From the NCBI GenBank assembly GCA_900555725.1, contig USMD01000031.1, positions 1 through 18,719 on the forward strand: a stretch of DNA of 18,719 bases. Reading direction: 5' to 3'. Position numbers and translations under genes: made by a program. Every line of letters starts with the position of its first letter. The first letter of the stretch is position 1. The stretch comes from an uncultured Garciella sp. Lineage in GTDB: Bacteria; Bacillota; Clostridia; Eubacteriales; Garciellaceae. A model generated the notes under the pieces. It had not been told where the DNA came from. It made no database searches and was given only the letters and a program-made list of their open reading frames with translations. This document shows positions 1-6,316 of the stretch, in pieces.

Positions 1-42
1 TTCTGCCTGTCTCGTGGGCTCGGAGATGTGTATAAGAGACAG
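1..42. other. Sequencing adapter (Nextera i7 index N703 + Read 2 adapter + Tn5 mosaic end), not genomic
   Basis: Positions 24-42 are the 19-bp Tn5 mosaic end AGATGTGTATAAGAGACAG. Positions 9-23 are the rest of the Illumina Nextera Read 2 (P7 side) adapter, GTCTCGTGGGCTCGG. Positions 1-8, TTCTGCCT, match the oligo-sense i7 index N703, in the right place and orientation for the P7 adapter. The contig end was therefore built from untrimmed library sequence, and genomic DNA begins at 43. It is not an insertion sequence and should be masked. Confidence 0.97.
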
Positions 43-50
43 CTCCTATA
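43..50 (-). promoter_or_regulatory. Probable Shine-Dalgarno site of the lost gene downstream of ecfT
   Basis: Read on the minus strand the last genomic bases are TATAGGAG, overlapping the TAG stop of ecfT. AGGAG at this place fits a ribosome binding site for a following gene, which in Firmicutes is most often truA (tRNA pseudouridine synthase). The gene itself lies beyond the adapter junction, so its identity is inferred only from usual gene order. Confidence 0.4.
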
Positions 51-855
51 CCATCTCCATGAGATAGGGATTGATTAAAATACATAGAATCAAAATTGCC
101 ATAACCCCAAAGGCAAAAAAATCCCTGGGAAACATTTTTAGTTCTTTTAGTCTAGTCCTATTTTCCCCACCACGATAACATCTTGCTTCCATGGCCACTG
201 CCAAATCGTCTGCCCTTCGAAAAGCACTGATAAATAAGGGAACCAATAGAGGAACTAAACTTTTCGCTCTTTGAAGGATATTTCCGCTTTCAAAATCTGC
301 TCCCCTCGCCATTTGGGCTTTCATAATCTTATCTGTCTCTTCGGTAAGAGTTGGTATAAATCTTAGGGCAATACTCATCATCATAGCAAGCTCATGGGCG
401 TATTTCCTAACAAAAGGAATAAATTTTACGATATATTCGATACCATCGGTTAAAGCAATGGGTGTAGTGGTATAAGTGAGTAAAGAGGTCCCTATCACTA
501 AAAAGATAAGGCGTAATGCCATAAATCCAGATAATTCTAACCCCTCCCCTGTGATCTTAAGAAAACCTAGTCGAAAGATTACTTCCCCGGGAGTAAGGAA
601 TAAATTAATAAGAATTGTAATGGTTATAATAATTGCTAAAGGTTTTAATCCCTTTAGTATATATTTTACTGGTACCTTGGATAAATAGGTTGTCAATGCA
701 ATAAAGGCAAATACATAGAAATACCCACTAAACTCATCAATTAGGAAAAGGGAGATAATATAAATAATAGTAAGTAAAATCTTGGTTCGCGGATCCAAAC
801 GATGAACCACCGAATCTTCTGGATAGTATTGACCAATTGTAATATCTTTAAACAT
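46..855 (-). CDS. ecfT: Energy-coupling factor transporter transmembrane protein EcfT
   Basis: EcfT is the shared membrane subunit of ECF vitamin transporters. It couples the two ATPases EcfA1 and EcfA2 to exchangeable substrate-binding S components. The 269-residue product has several hydrophobic segments (about 25-60, 70-88, 112-130, 155-170, 200-212 and a last one near 245-265). It carries the two coupling-helix motifs that contact the ATPases: ARG at 183-185, and a second at 224-226 which reads ARC, followed by YRGG. Length matches the family (about 265). The ATG overlaps the ecfA2 stop by 8 nt (ATGTTTAA), implying translational coupling. The natural TAG stop lies only 3 genomic bases before the adapter, so the gene is complete. 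No S component is encoded here, consistent with a group II module serving several vitamins. Confidence 0.95.
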   Translation of the reverse strand: MFKDITIGQYYPEDSVVHRLDPRTKILLTIIYIISLFLIDEFSGYFYVFAFIALTTYLSKVPVKYILKGLKPLAIIITITILINLFLTPGEVIFRLGFLKITGEGLELSGFMALRLIFLVIGTSLLTYTTTPIALTDGIEYIVKFIPFVRKYAHELAMMMSIALRFIPTLTEETDKIMKAQMARGADFESGNILQRAKSLVPLLVPLFISAFRRADDLAVAMEARCYRGGENRTRLKELKMFPRDFFAFGVMAILILCILINPYLMEMV

Positions 856-1711
856 TTTTCCTTCTCCTTAACATTTTTAGAATTTCTTGAGTAGCTTCTT
901 CTATAGTATAAATGTCATCCCTTACTTTAGGGTCCCTTTCCTTTAGCTTTTTCATTAAATAAGCAATTTGAGGAGCCGCCAATCCAATTTTCTCTAGCAA
1001 ATCCACTTCTTGAAATACTTCTTTAGGGGGACCAGAGAGTATGATTTTTCCCTGATGCATTACAATAATTCTATCCGCTAACTTGCTAATATCTTCCATA
1101 CTATGGGATACTAATAGAATTGTCATCTTAGCCTTTTTATGAAGCTTTTTAATCTGCCCTAATATTTCATCTCTACCCCTAGGATCAAGACCAGCTGTCG
1201 GTTCGTCTAGTACCAAAACATCTGGCTGCATTGCCAATACCCCTGCAATGGCTACTCGTCTTTTTTGACCTCCACTTAACTCAAAGGGAGACTTATCCTT
1301 AACCTTTTCAAAGTCAAGCCCTACCTGTTCCATAGATTGTTTTATCCTTTTATCAATCTCTTTCTCCCCTAGTCCTAAATTTTGAGGTCCAAAGGCAATA
1401 TCTTTATAAATGGTTTCTTCGAAAAGCTGATGTTCAGGATATTGAAAGACCAACCCCACTTTTTTTCGGACTTCCTTTAAATTTACATTTTTATCCACAA
1501 TATTTAAATCGTCTATGATAATGGTTCCAGATGTGGGTTTTAAAAGTCCATTCATATGTTGAATTAGGGTGGATTTTCCTGAGCCAGTGTGCCCTATAAG
1601 TCCTATGAACTCTCCACTGTGTATTTCTACACTAATTTCCTTTAAAGCTTGTTTTTCAAAGGGAGTTCCCTGCATATATATATGAGATAATTTTTCTATT
1701 CTTAGGGACAT
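848..1711 (-). CDS. ecfA2: Energy-coupling factor transporter ATPase EcfA2
   Basis: This is the second ABC ATPase of the ECF vitamin transporter, forming a heterodimer with EcfA1 on the cytoplasmic face of EcfT. The 287-residue protein has Walker A GHTGSGKST at 40-48, the Q-loop glutamine at 90, the signature LSGGQ at 145-149, Walker B VLVLDE at 165-170 and the switch histidine at 203. The tail beyond about 215 is the C-terminal domain typical of EcfA proteins. The ATG at 1711 overlaps the end of ecfA1 by 10 nt, and its stop overlaps ecfT by 8 nt, so the three genes form one tightly coupled unit. It is called A2 rather than A1 by its position as second gene and its FQYPEHQLFEET stretch. Catalytic residues all appear present. 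Confidence 0.95.
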   Translation of the reverse strand: MSLRIEKLSHIYMQGTPFEKQALKEISVEIHSGEFIGLIGHTGSGKSTLIQHMNGLLKPTSGTIIIDDLNIVDKNVNLKEVRKKVGLVFQYPEHQLFEETIYKDIAFGPQNLGLGEKEIDKRIKQSMEQVGLDFEKVKDKSPFELSGGQKRRVAIAGVLAMQPDVLVLDEPTAGLDPRGRDEILGQIKKLHKKAKMTILLVSHSMEDISKLADRIIVMHQGKIILSGPPKEVFQEVDLLEKIGLAAPQIAYLMKKLKERDPKVRDDIYTIEEATQEILKMLRRRKNV

Positions 1712-2535
1712 AATTTCATCACCATCTCATCTACTGTTAAGATATTATTTTCAATAGGTATACCTAATTTGTTTAGCTCATAGGCTATTTCTGTTACTTG
1801 AGGTACATCCAGTCCTATTTTCTTTAGCTGTTCTACTTTAGAGAAGATTTCCTTTGGTTTTCCTTGTAAAACAATTTTTCCTGCTTCCATCACAATAATT
1901 CGATCTGCATCCACTGCCTCATCCATATAGTGAGTGATATGAACAATGGTAATTCCTTCTTCTTTATTTAACTTTTTTACAGTTTCCATAACTTCTTTTC
2001 GTCCTGAGGGATCAAGCATTGCCGTAGGCTCATCTAGAATAATACACTTGGGTTTCATAGCTATAACACCTGCGATGGCAATTCTCTGTTTTTGTCCCCC
2101 TGAAAGCAAATGAGGTGCATGCCTTGCATATCCTTCCATTCCTACCATCTTTAATGCCCAATCCACTCTTTTTCTAATCTCTTTACTGGGTATCCCCAAA
2201 TTCTCGGGTCCAAAAGCTACATCATCTTCTACGATGGTAGCAATCAACTGATTGTCTGGATTTTGAAAAACCATACCAGCTCTTTGTCGAATATTCCACA
2301 GATTGTTAAAATCACTGGTATCTAATCCATCTATCAATACTTTTCCTTTACTAGGAAGCAAAATCGCATTTAAGTGTTTTGCCAAAGTAGATTTTCCGGA
2401 ACCATTGTGCCCCAAAATAACTACAAATTCTCCTTTATCAATATCTAGATTAATTCCCTTTAATGCCTTTGTGCTTTCTCCATCATTTCTTTTATATTCG
2501 TAAACCAAATCCTTAACTTCAATCATTTTTTCCAC
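1702..2535 (-). CDS. ecfA1: Energy-coupling factor transporter ATPase EcfA1
   Basis: This is the first ATPase of the ECF vitamin transporter. Motifs in order are Walker A GHNGSGKST (42-50), Q-loop Q91, signature LSGGQ (144-148), Walker B ending in LDE (167-169) and the switch histidine at 202. Length is 277 residues from the GTG at 2535, or 274 from the in-frame ATG at 2526. GTG is preferred because GAGGG (2542-2546) sits 6 nt upstream of it but 15 nt from the ATG. The gene follows the rplQ terminator by about 50 nt. I found no convincing -35/-10 pair in that interval, so expression may depend on a weak promoter or on read-through. The DEPTAMLDP stretch is typical of the EcfA1 branch. Confidence 0.95.
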   Translation of the reverse strand: MEKMIEVKDLVYEYKRNDGESTKALKGINLDIDKGEFVVILGHNGSGKSTLAKHLNAILLPSKGKVLIDGLDTSDFNNLWNIRQRAGMVFQNPDNQLIATIVEDDVAFGPENLGIPSKEIRKRVDWALKMVGMEGYARHAPHLLSGGQKQRIAIAGVIAMKPKCIILDEPTAMLDPSGRKEVMETVKKLNKEEGITIVHITHYMDEAVDADRIIVMEAGKIVLQGKPKEIFSKVEQLKKIGLDVPQVTEIAYELNKLGIPIENNILTVDEMVMKLCP

Positions 2536-2587
2536 TTTTATCCCTCGAATCTTTATTTAAAGTATGGAAAAATTTTATACTATGATT

Positions 2588-2637
2588 AAAAAATTAGGGA
2601 CTAAGCATCTTTGCATTTTATGCAATACTTAATCCCT
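2588..2637 (-). terminator. Rho-independent terminator after rplQ (end of the ribosomal cluster)
   Basis: On the minus strand a 13-bp stem (AGGGATTAAGTAT with ATGCTTAGTCCCT, two G-U pairs) encloses a second stem TGCAT/ATGCA with loop AAA. Six T residues follow (A-tract at 2588-2593 on the plus strand). It begins about 18 nt after the rplQ stop. This is the clearest terminator in the window and marks the boundary between the ribosomal genes and ecfA1. Confidence 0.9.
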
Positions 2638-2654
2638 GTTTCCTTAAGATGTTT

Positions 2655-2996
2655 TTATATTAATTCAAGTATTACCATTTCTGCGGCATCACCACGACGA
2701 GGCCCTATTCTTAAAATTCTTGTATATCCACCATTTCTATCGGCATATTGTGGAGAAATTTCATCAAATAATTTTGCAACTACTTCTTCTTTTGTAAGGT
2801 AGGATAAGGCTTGTCGCCTTGCATGCAAATTTTTTCTTTTCCCAAGAGTAATCATTTTTTCTGCAATGCTTCTTGCTTCCTTTGCCCTTGTTAAGGTTGT
2901 TTCAATTTTTCCATTTTCTAAAAGGGAAGTAACTAAATTACGTAACATAGCTTTTCTCTGATCAGTGGGACGGCCTAATTTTCTGTATCCAGCCAA
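2655..2996 (-). CDS. rplQ: 50S ribosomal protein L17
   Basis: L17 is a large-subunit protein that sits near the exit-tunnel side of the 50S particle. The 113-residue product starts MAGYRKLGRPTDQRKAML and ends with the typical RRGDAAEMVILEL, matching the short bacterial L17 of Firmicutes. The start is TTG at 2996, supported by GGAGGG at 3003-3008 with a 6-nt spacer; there is no ATG near it. It is the last gene of the alpha block, 30 nt after rpoA and directly before the terminator. Confidence 0.97.
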   Translation of the reverse strand: MAGYRKLGRPTDQRKAMLRNLVTSLLENGKIETTLTRAKEARSIAEKMITLGKRKNLHARRQALSYLTKEEVVAKLFDEISPQYADRNGGYTRILRIGPRRGDAAEMVILELI

Positions 2997-3026
2997 CTCT
3001 ATCCCTCCTTTGCTTCAATCTCTTTT

Positions 3027-3977
3027 CTATTCTTCAGATTCCTTTAAGGATAATCCTAGACTTTCTAATTTTTGTTCAACTTCTTCTAGAGATTTTTTCC
3101 CTAGATTTCGAACTTTCATCATATCTTCTTCCGTTTTTTCTGTTAGTTCTTCTACTGTGTTAATACTAGCACGCTTTAAACAATTGTAAGAACGAACCGA
3201 AAGATCAAGTTCCTCAATGGTCATTTCAAGCATCTTTTCTTTTTTATCCTCTTCTTTTTCAACCATAATTTCTACTTCATTTACATGTTCTGTTAAATCT
3301 ATAAATAGGTTTAGATGCTCATTTAATATCTTTGCTGCTAATGAAGCCGCTTCATCTGGCTTTATGCTTCCATTTGTCCATATTTCCAAAGTTAATTTGT
3401 CATAATCAGTTACCTGTCCTACTCTTGTATTTTCTACATTATAATTTACCTTGGTAACAGGAGTATAAATGGAATCTACTGGAATAATTCCTATAGGTTG
3501 GCCTGGTTGTTTGTTCTTTTCTGCTGAAACATAACCCCTACCCTTAGCTAGAGATATTTCCATATTTAATTTTTCATTTTCATCTAAAGTTGCAATGTGT
3601 AAGTCAGGATTTAAAATTTCTACATTTCCATCTCCTATAATATCCCCTGCTGTAATTTCTCTTGGTCCTTCTGCTTCAATTCTTACTACTTTTGTTGGTT
3701 CATCATCATAGATTTTGGCAGAGAGTTTTTTTAAGTTTAATATGATCTCTGTTACATCTTCTACCACTCCAGGTATTGTAGAAAATTCATGTAATATATT
3801 TTCAATCTTAACTGAGGTAACTGCAACACCAGGTAATGAGGATAGCAAAATTCTTCTAAGAGAATTCCCTAAGGTAATCCCGTATCCCCCTTCTAAGGGC
3901 TCCACTACAAATTTACCATAGGTTCCCTCATCATTTAAATCAACATATTCTATCTTTGGCTTTTCTATCTCTATCAT
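3027..3977 (-). CDS. rpoA: DNA-directed RNA polymerase subunit alpha
   Basis: Alpha dimerises to nucleate assembly of RNA polymerase, and its C-terminal domain contacts UP elements and activators. The 316-residue protein has the N-terminal dimerisation region with the conserved TLGNSLRRILLSSLPG at about 36-51. A charged linker (EKEEDKKEK) near 235-245 leads to the C-terminal helix-hairpin-helix domain, with LSVRSYNCLKRA and RNLGKKSLEE. A TTG-initiated start 7 codons upstream would place the Shine-Dalgarno AGGAGGG (3987-3993) inside the gene, so the ATG at 3977 is the start, with a 9-nt spacer. It lies 67 nt after rpsD and 30 nt before rplQ, the usual alpha-operon order. Confidence 0.98.
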   Translation of the reverse strand: MIEIEKPKIEYVDLNDEGTYGKFVVEPLEGGYGITLGNSLRRILLSSLPGVAVTSVKIENILHEFSTIPGVVEDVTEIILNLKKLSAKIYDDEPTKVVRIEAEGPREITAGDIIGDGNVEILNPDLHIATLDENEKLNMEISLAKGRGYVSAEKNKQPGQPIGIIPVDSIYTPVTKVNYNVENTRVGQVTDYDKLTLEIWTNGSIKPDEAASLAAKILNEHLNLFIDLTEHVNEVEIMVEKEEDKKEKMLEMTIEELDLSVRSYNCLKRASINTVEELTEKTEEDMMKVRNLGKKSLEEVEQKLESLGLSLKESEE

Positions 3978-4044
3978 AAAAGACAACCCTCCTAACAACT
4001 TTTTAATGTTTATCTTTTGAGGGCAACTGATTCTAACCTAATGA

Positions 4045-4671
4045 TTACTTAGAATATAATTCGACAATTAGATGATCTTCAATTGGAATATCTATATCTT
4101 CTTTAGTTGGAAGAGCGACTACTTTGCCAACTAAGTTTTCTGAATCTACTTCTAACCATTTTGGTGAAATTCTGCTAGCAGTTGCTTCCATAATTTCTTT
4201 GAATTTTTCAGATTGTTTACTTTCCTCTTTTACGGCAATTTCATCTCCTACACTTACTAAATAGGAAGGAATATTTACCTTTTTCCCATTTACTGTAAAG
4301 TGTCCGTGAAGTACTAATTGTCTTGCTTCTTTTCTAGAAGCAGCAAATCCTAATCTGTATGCCACATTATCTAATCTTGATTCAAGGATTTCTAATAGGT
4401 TATCCCCAGTTTTTCCTTTTCTTCTTTCTGCCATTTCGAAGTATTTAGCAAATTGTTTTTCTAATACCCCATAAATTCTCTTCGCTTTTTGTTTTTCTCT
4501 AAGTTGAAGACCATATTCAGATTGTTTCTTTCTTCTTTGTCCATGTTGTCCTGGAGCATATTGTCTTCTAGCAATTGCACATTTATCTGTATAACATCTT
4601 TCACCCTTAAGATATAGCTTTAAGCCTTCTCGGCGACATAATCTACAGGATGCATCTGTATATCTTGCCAT
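4045..4671 (-). CDS. rpsD: 30S ribosomal protein S4 (zinc-binding form)
   Basis: S4 is a primary 16S rRNA binding protein that nucleates assembly of the 30S body and forms part of the mRNA entry site. The 208-residue protein carries a four-cysteine zinc site at C9, C12, C26 and C31, the zinc-containing form of S4. The S4 RNA-binding domain follows from about residue 98 (SRLDNVAYRLGFAASRKEARQLVLHGHFTVNG). The ATG at 4671 follows a Shine-Dalgarno sequence at about 4683-4688. Here rpsD lies inside the alpha block between rpsK and rpoA, as in Clostridia; in Bacillus subtilis it is elsewhere on the chromosome. S4 is a translational repressor in E. coli and B. subtilis, which makes the rpsM leader of interest. 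Confidence 0.98.
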   Translation of the reverse strand: MARYTDASCRLCRREGLKLYLKGERCYTDKCAIARRQYAPGQHGQRRKKQSEYGLQLREKQKAKRIYGVLEKQFAKYFEMAERRKGKTGDNLLEILESRLDNVAYRLGFAASRKEARQLVLHGHFTVNGKKVNIPSYLVSVGDEIAVKEESKQSEKFKEIMEATASRISPKWLEVDSENLVGKVVALPTKEDIDIPIEDHLIVELYSK

Positions 4672-4695
4672 GAATTATTCACACCTCCTAATCTA

Positions 4696-5085
4696 TTAAA
4701 CTCTTCTTCTTTTTGGTGGTCTACATCCATTGTGTGGAATTGGAGTAACATCTTTAATCGAGGTTATTTCCAATCCTGCTGCTTGCAAAGAACGGATTGC
4801 AGCTTCACGTCCGGATCCAGGACCCTTTACATATACTTCAATACTCTTTAATCCATGTTCCATTGCAGTAGCTGCAGCTGTCTCTGCAGCCATTTGTGCG
4901 GCAAAGGGTGTACTCTTTTTTGAACCTTTAAAGCCTAATCCCCCAGCACTAGCCCAAGATATTGCATTGCCAGCTACGTCTGTAATGGTTACAATTGTAT
5001 TATTAAAAGTAGATTGAATGTGAGCAGCTCCCCGCTCAATATTCTTTTTTTCTTTTCTTCTAGATCTTCTAACTTTTTTAGCCAC
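4696..5085 (-). CDS. rpsK: 30S ribosomal protein S11
   Basis: S11 lies on the platform of the 30S subunit near the 3' end of 16S rRNA and the E site. The 129-residue product has the typical HIQSTFNNTIVTITD near 22-36 and the family C-terminus ending GCRPPKRRRV, with the conserved Asn-Gly of PHNG just before. The start is GTG at 5085, matching the usual MAKK N-terminus after a GGAGGG site at about 5093-5098. It is spaced 20 nt from rpsM and 24 nt from rpsD. Confidence 0.97.
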   Translation of the reverse strand: MAKKVRRSRRKEKKNIERGAAHIQSTFNNTIVTITDVAGNAISWASAGGLGFKGSKKSTPFAAQMAAETAAATAMEHGLKSIEVYVKGPGSGREAAIRSLQAAGLEITSIKDVTPIPHNGCRPPKRRRV

Positions 5086-5105
5086 GATTTACCCTCCTTT
5101 GTCAC

Positions 5106-5474
5106 CTATTTTGCAGCTTTTCCAACGGTTCTCTTTACACCCTTACGGGTCCTTGCATTGGTCTTGGTATTTTGGCCTCTAACAGGAAGACCTCTTCTAT
5201 GACGTAAACCTCTGTAGCATCCAATCTCCACTAAACGCTTAATGTTTAAAGAAACTTCTCTGCGGAGATCCCCTTCTACAACGTAGTTTTTATCTATAAT
5301 TTCTCTTAATCTACCCACTTCTACTTCAGTTAAGTCTTTTACTCTTGTATCAGGATTTATTCCTGCTTCTTGCAATATTTTATTAGCACTTTTACGACCA
5401 ATTCCATAGATATAAGTTAATCCAATTTCTACTCTCTTATCCCTTGGTAAGTCTATACCGGCAATTCTAGCCAT
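5106..5474 (-). CDS. rpsM: 30S ribosomal protein S13
   Basis: S13 sits in the head of the 30S subunit, contacts the 50S subunit through intersubunit bridges and reaches the P-site tRNA. The 122-residue protein starts MARIAGIDLPRDKRVEIGL and has the helix-two-turn-helix segment YIYGIGRKSANKIL, the RGLRHRRGLPVRGQ motif near 90-103, and a basic tail. ATG at 5474 follows AGGAGG (5486-5491) with an 11-nt spacer. It is the first gene after a 146-nt gap that holds a promoter and a structured leader, so it probably opens an independently transcribed alpha operon. Confidence 0.97.
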   Translation of the reverse strand: MARIAGIDLPRDKRVEIGLTYIYGIGRKSANKILQEAGINPDTRVKDLTEVEVGRLREIIDKNYVVEGDLRREVSLNIKRLVEIGCYRGLRHRRGLPVRGQNTKTNARTRKGVKRTVGKAAK

Positions 5475-5580
5475 TAATGGTTACACCTCCTATGACTTAA
5501 TACATTTGTTTTATGTCAAGAATAAAGGCAAGTGGATTTCCACTGCAGCCGAAGCCTCATTCCTTAACCCTAAATCTAAC
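5475..5580 (-). promoter_or_regulatory. Structured 5' leader of rpsM (candidate alpha-operon regulatory RNA)
   Basis: The predicted transcript from the promoter at 5587-5615 has about 105 nt before the rpsM ATG. On the minus strand it holds three elements in order. First is a GC-UUCG-GC tetraloop hairpin (about 5547-5556). Next is a stem AGTGG-AAAT-CCACT (5531-5544), extended by GC/GC across a bulge. Last is a near-symmetric inverted repeat with two A-A mismatches (5493-5518) that ends against the Shine-Dalgarno site. In E. coli S4 represses this operon through an rpsM leader; whether this unrelated-looking leader does the same is inference. Confidence 0.45.
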
Positions 5581-5586
5581 TAAACT

Positions 5587-5615
5587 ATTTTATCAATTTT
5601 ACAAGCATATTTCAA
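5587..5615 (-). promoter_or_regulatory. Predicted sigma-A promoter upstream of rpsM
   Basis: On the minus strand TTGAAA (-35, 5615-5610) and TAAAAT (-10, 5592-5587) are separated by exactly 17 bp. The pair begins only 5 nt after the rpmJ stop codon. It would allow rpsM-rpsK-rpsD-rpoA-rplQ to be transcribed independently of the upstream cluster. Evidence is motif match and spacing only; AT-rich DNA gives some chance matches. Confidence 0.6.
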
Positions 5616-5620
5616 TAGTT

Positions 5621-5734
5621 TTAACCTTGTTTTTGTTTGTGCTTAGGATTTTCGCAAATTACCATTACTCGACCTTTTCTTTTGATAACTTTACATTTTT
5701 CACAAATTGGTTTTACAGATGATCTTACTTTCAT
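5621..5734 (-). CDS. rpmJ: 50S ribosomal protein L36 (zinc-ribbon form)
   Basis: The 37-residue product starts MKVRSSVKPICEKCK and ends ENPKHKQKQG, the smallest protein of the 50S subunit. It has the zinc-binding set C11, C14, C27 and H32, so it is the zinc-containing paralogue rather than the cysteine-free one. The ATG at 5734 follows GGAGGG at about 5746-5751. It lies 21 nt after infA, the standard position, and is followed by the only long gap inside the cluster. Confidence 0.97.
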   Translation of the reverse strand: MKVRSSVKPICEKCKVIKRKGRVMVICENPKHKQKQG

Positions 5735-5755
5735 GATCTTTTATCCCTCCTTATA

Positions 5756-5980
5756 TCACTTTGCCTTACCGCGCCATACGATTCTACCTTTGGTAAGGTC
5801 ATAGGGTGATAATTCTATAGTTACTTTATCTCCAGGTAAAATCCGTATAAAATTCATACGTAGTTTTCCAGAAATATGCGCTGACACTTGATGTCCATTT
5901 TCAAGTTCTACTTTAAACATAGTATTAGGCATAGCCTCTACTACTGTGCCTTCTACTTCTATTACATCTTCTTTGCTCAT
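5756..5980 (-). CDS. infA: Translation initiation factor IF-1
   Basis: IF-1 binds the 30S A site and supports IF-2 and IF-3 during initiation. The 74-residue product is a single S1-type OB fold, with the typical EGTVVEAMPNTMFKVELENGH and a C-terminal YDLTKGRIVWR; most bacterial IF-1 proteins have 72 residues. The ATG at 5980 is 4 nt after the stop of the KOW-domain gene, so translation of the two is probably coupled. It is followed 21 nt later by rpmJ. Confidence 0.97.
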   Translation of the reverse strand: MSKEDVIEVEGTVVEAMPNTMFKVELENGHQVSAHISGKLRMNFIRILPGDKVTIELSPYDLTKGRIVWRGKAK

Positions 5981-5984
5981 TAGG

Positions 5985-6290
5985 TCATGATCCCTCCCAT
6001 TTTCTTAATTGTTGGGTATTATATCCTAATTGATTTAATTGTTTTAGAATCTCTTCATTTCTTACTTGTTGACCTGCTTCCAATTTTTTGTGTACTGTAG
6101 AAAGTATATGGTTGGTTTTTGATAAATGCTTTAATTTCTTTTTTTTTGCTTTTTCTACTTTTCTTGTGCCGCCATCAGCCACTTTAACATATTGAGCATC
6201 TATTTTTTCTATAATCACCATATATCTTCCTTTATCTCTTCCTGCTTTAGAGTAAACAACTTGCCCTAAAGACAGATCGTTATTTCCCAT
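5985..6290 (-). CDS. Small KOW-domain RNA-binding protein (L14e/L6e/L27e-like)
   Basis: The 101-residue protein has a KOW motif near residues 8-27 (LGQVVYSKAGRDKGRYMVI), a beta-rich region to about 45, and a strongly basic stretch at 43-58. A more polar C-terminal half follows (QLNQLGYNTQQLRKWEG). KOW motifs bind RNA in ribosomal proteins and in NusG. Proteins of this kind between map and infA are common in Clostridia and resemble archaeal L14e. Their exact role is not known to me; a ribosome-associated or rRNA-binding job is inferred from the neighbours. It starts with ATG at 6290, 26 nt after map, and is coupled to infA by a 4-nt gap. The gene looks intact. Confidence 0.85.
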   Translation of the reverse strand: MGNNDLSLGQVVYSKAGRDKGRYMVIIEKIDAQYVKVADGGTRKVEKAKKKKLKHLSKTNHILSTVHKKLEAGQQVRNEEILKQLNQLGYNTQQLRKWEGS

Positions 6291-6316
6291 TTCGACACCC
6301 CATTCAATGTCAAAGA

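Noticed and set aside
24..42. Tn5/IS50 mosaic end suggesting a mobile element
   Set aside because: It is embedded in the full Nextera Read 2 adapter with an index at the contig edge; no transposase or second end is present, so it is a library artefact.
5514..5519. TTGACA as a -35 element in the rpmJ-rpsM gap
   Set aside because: No acceptable -10 hexamer lies 16-18 bp downstream (the sequence there is GTCATA) and transcription would start in the ribosome binding site. It is better explained as part of the inverted repeat at 5493-5518.
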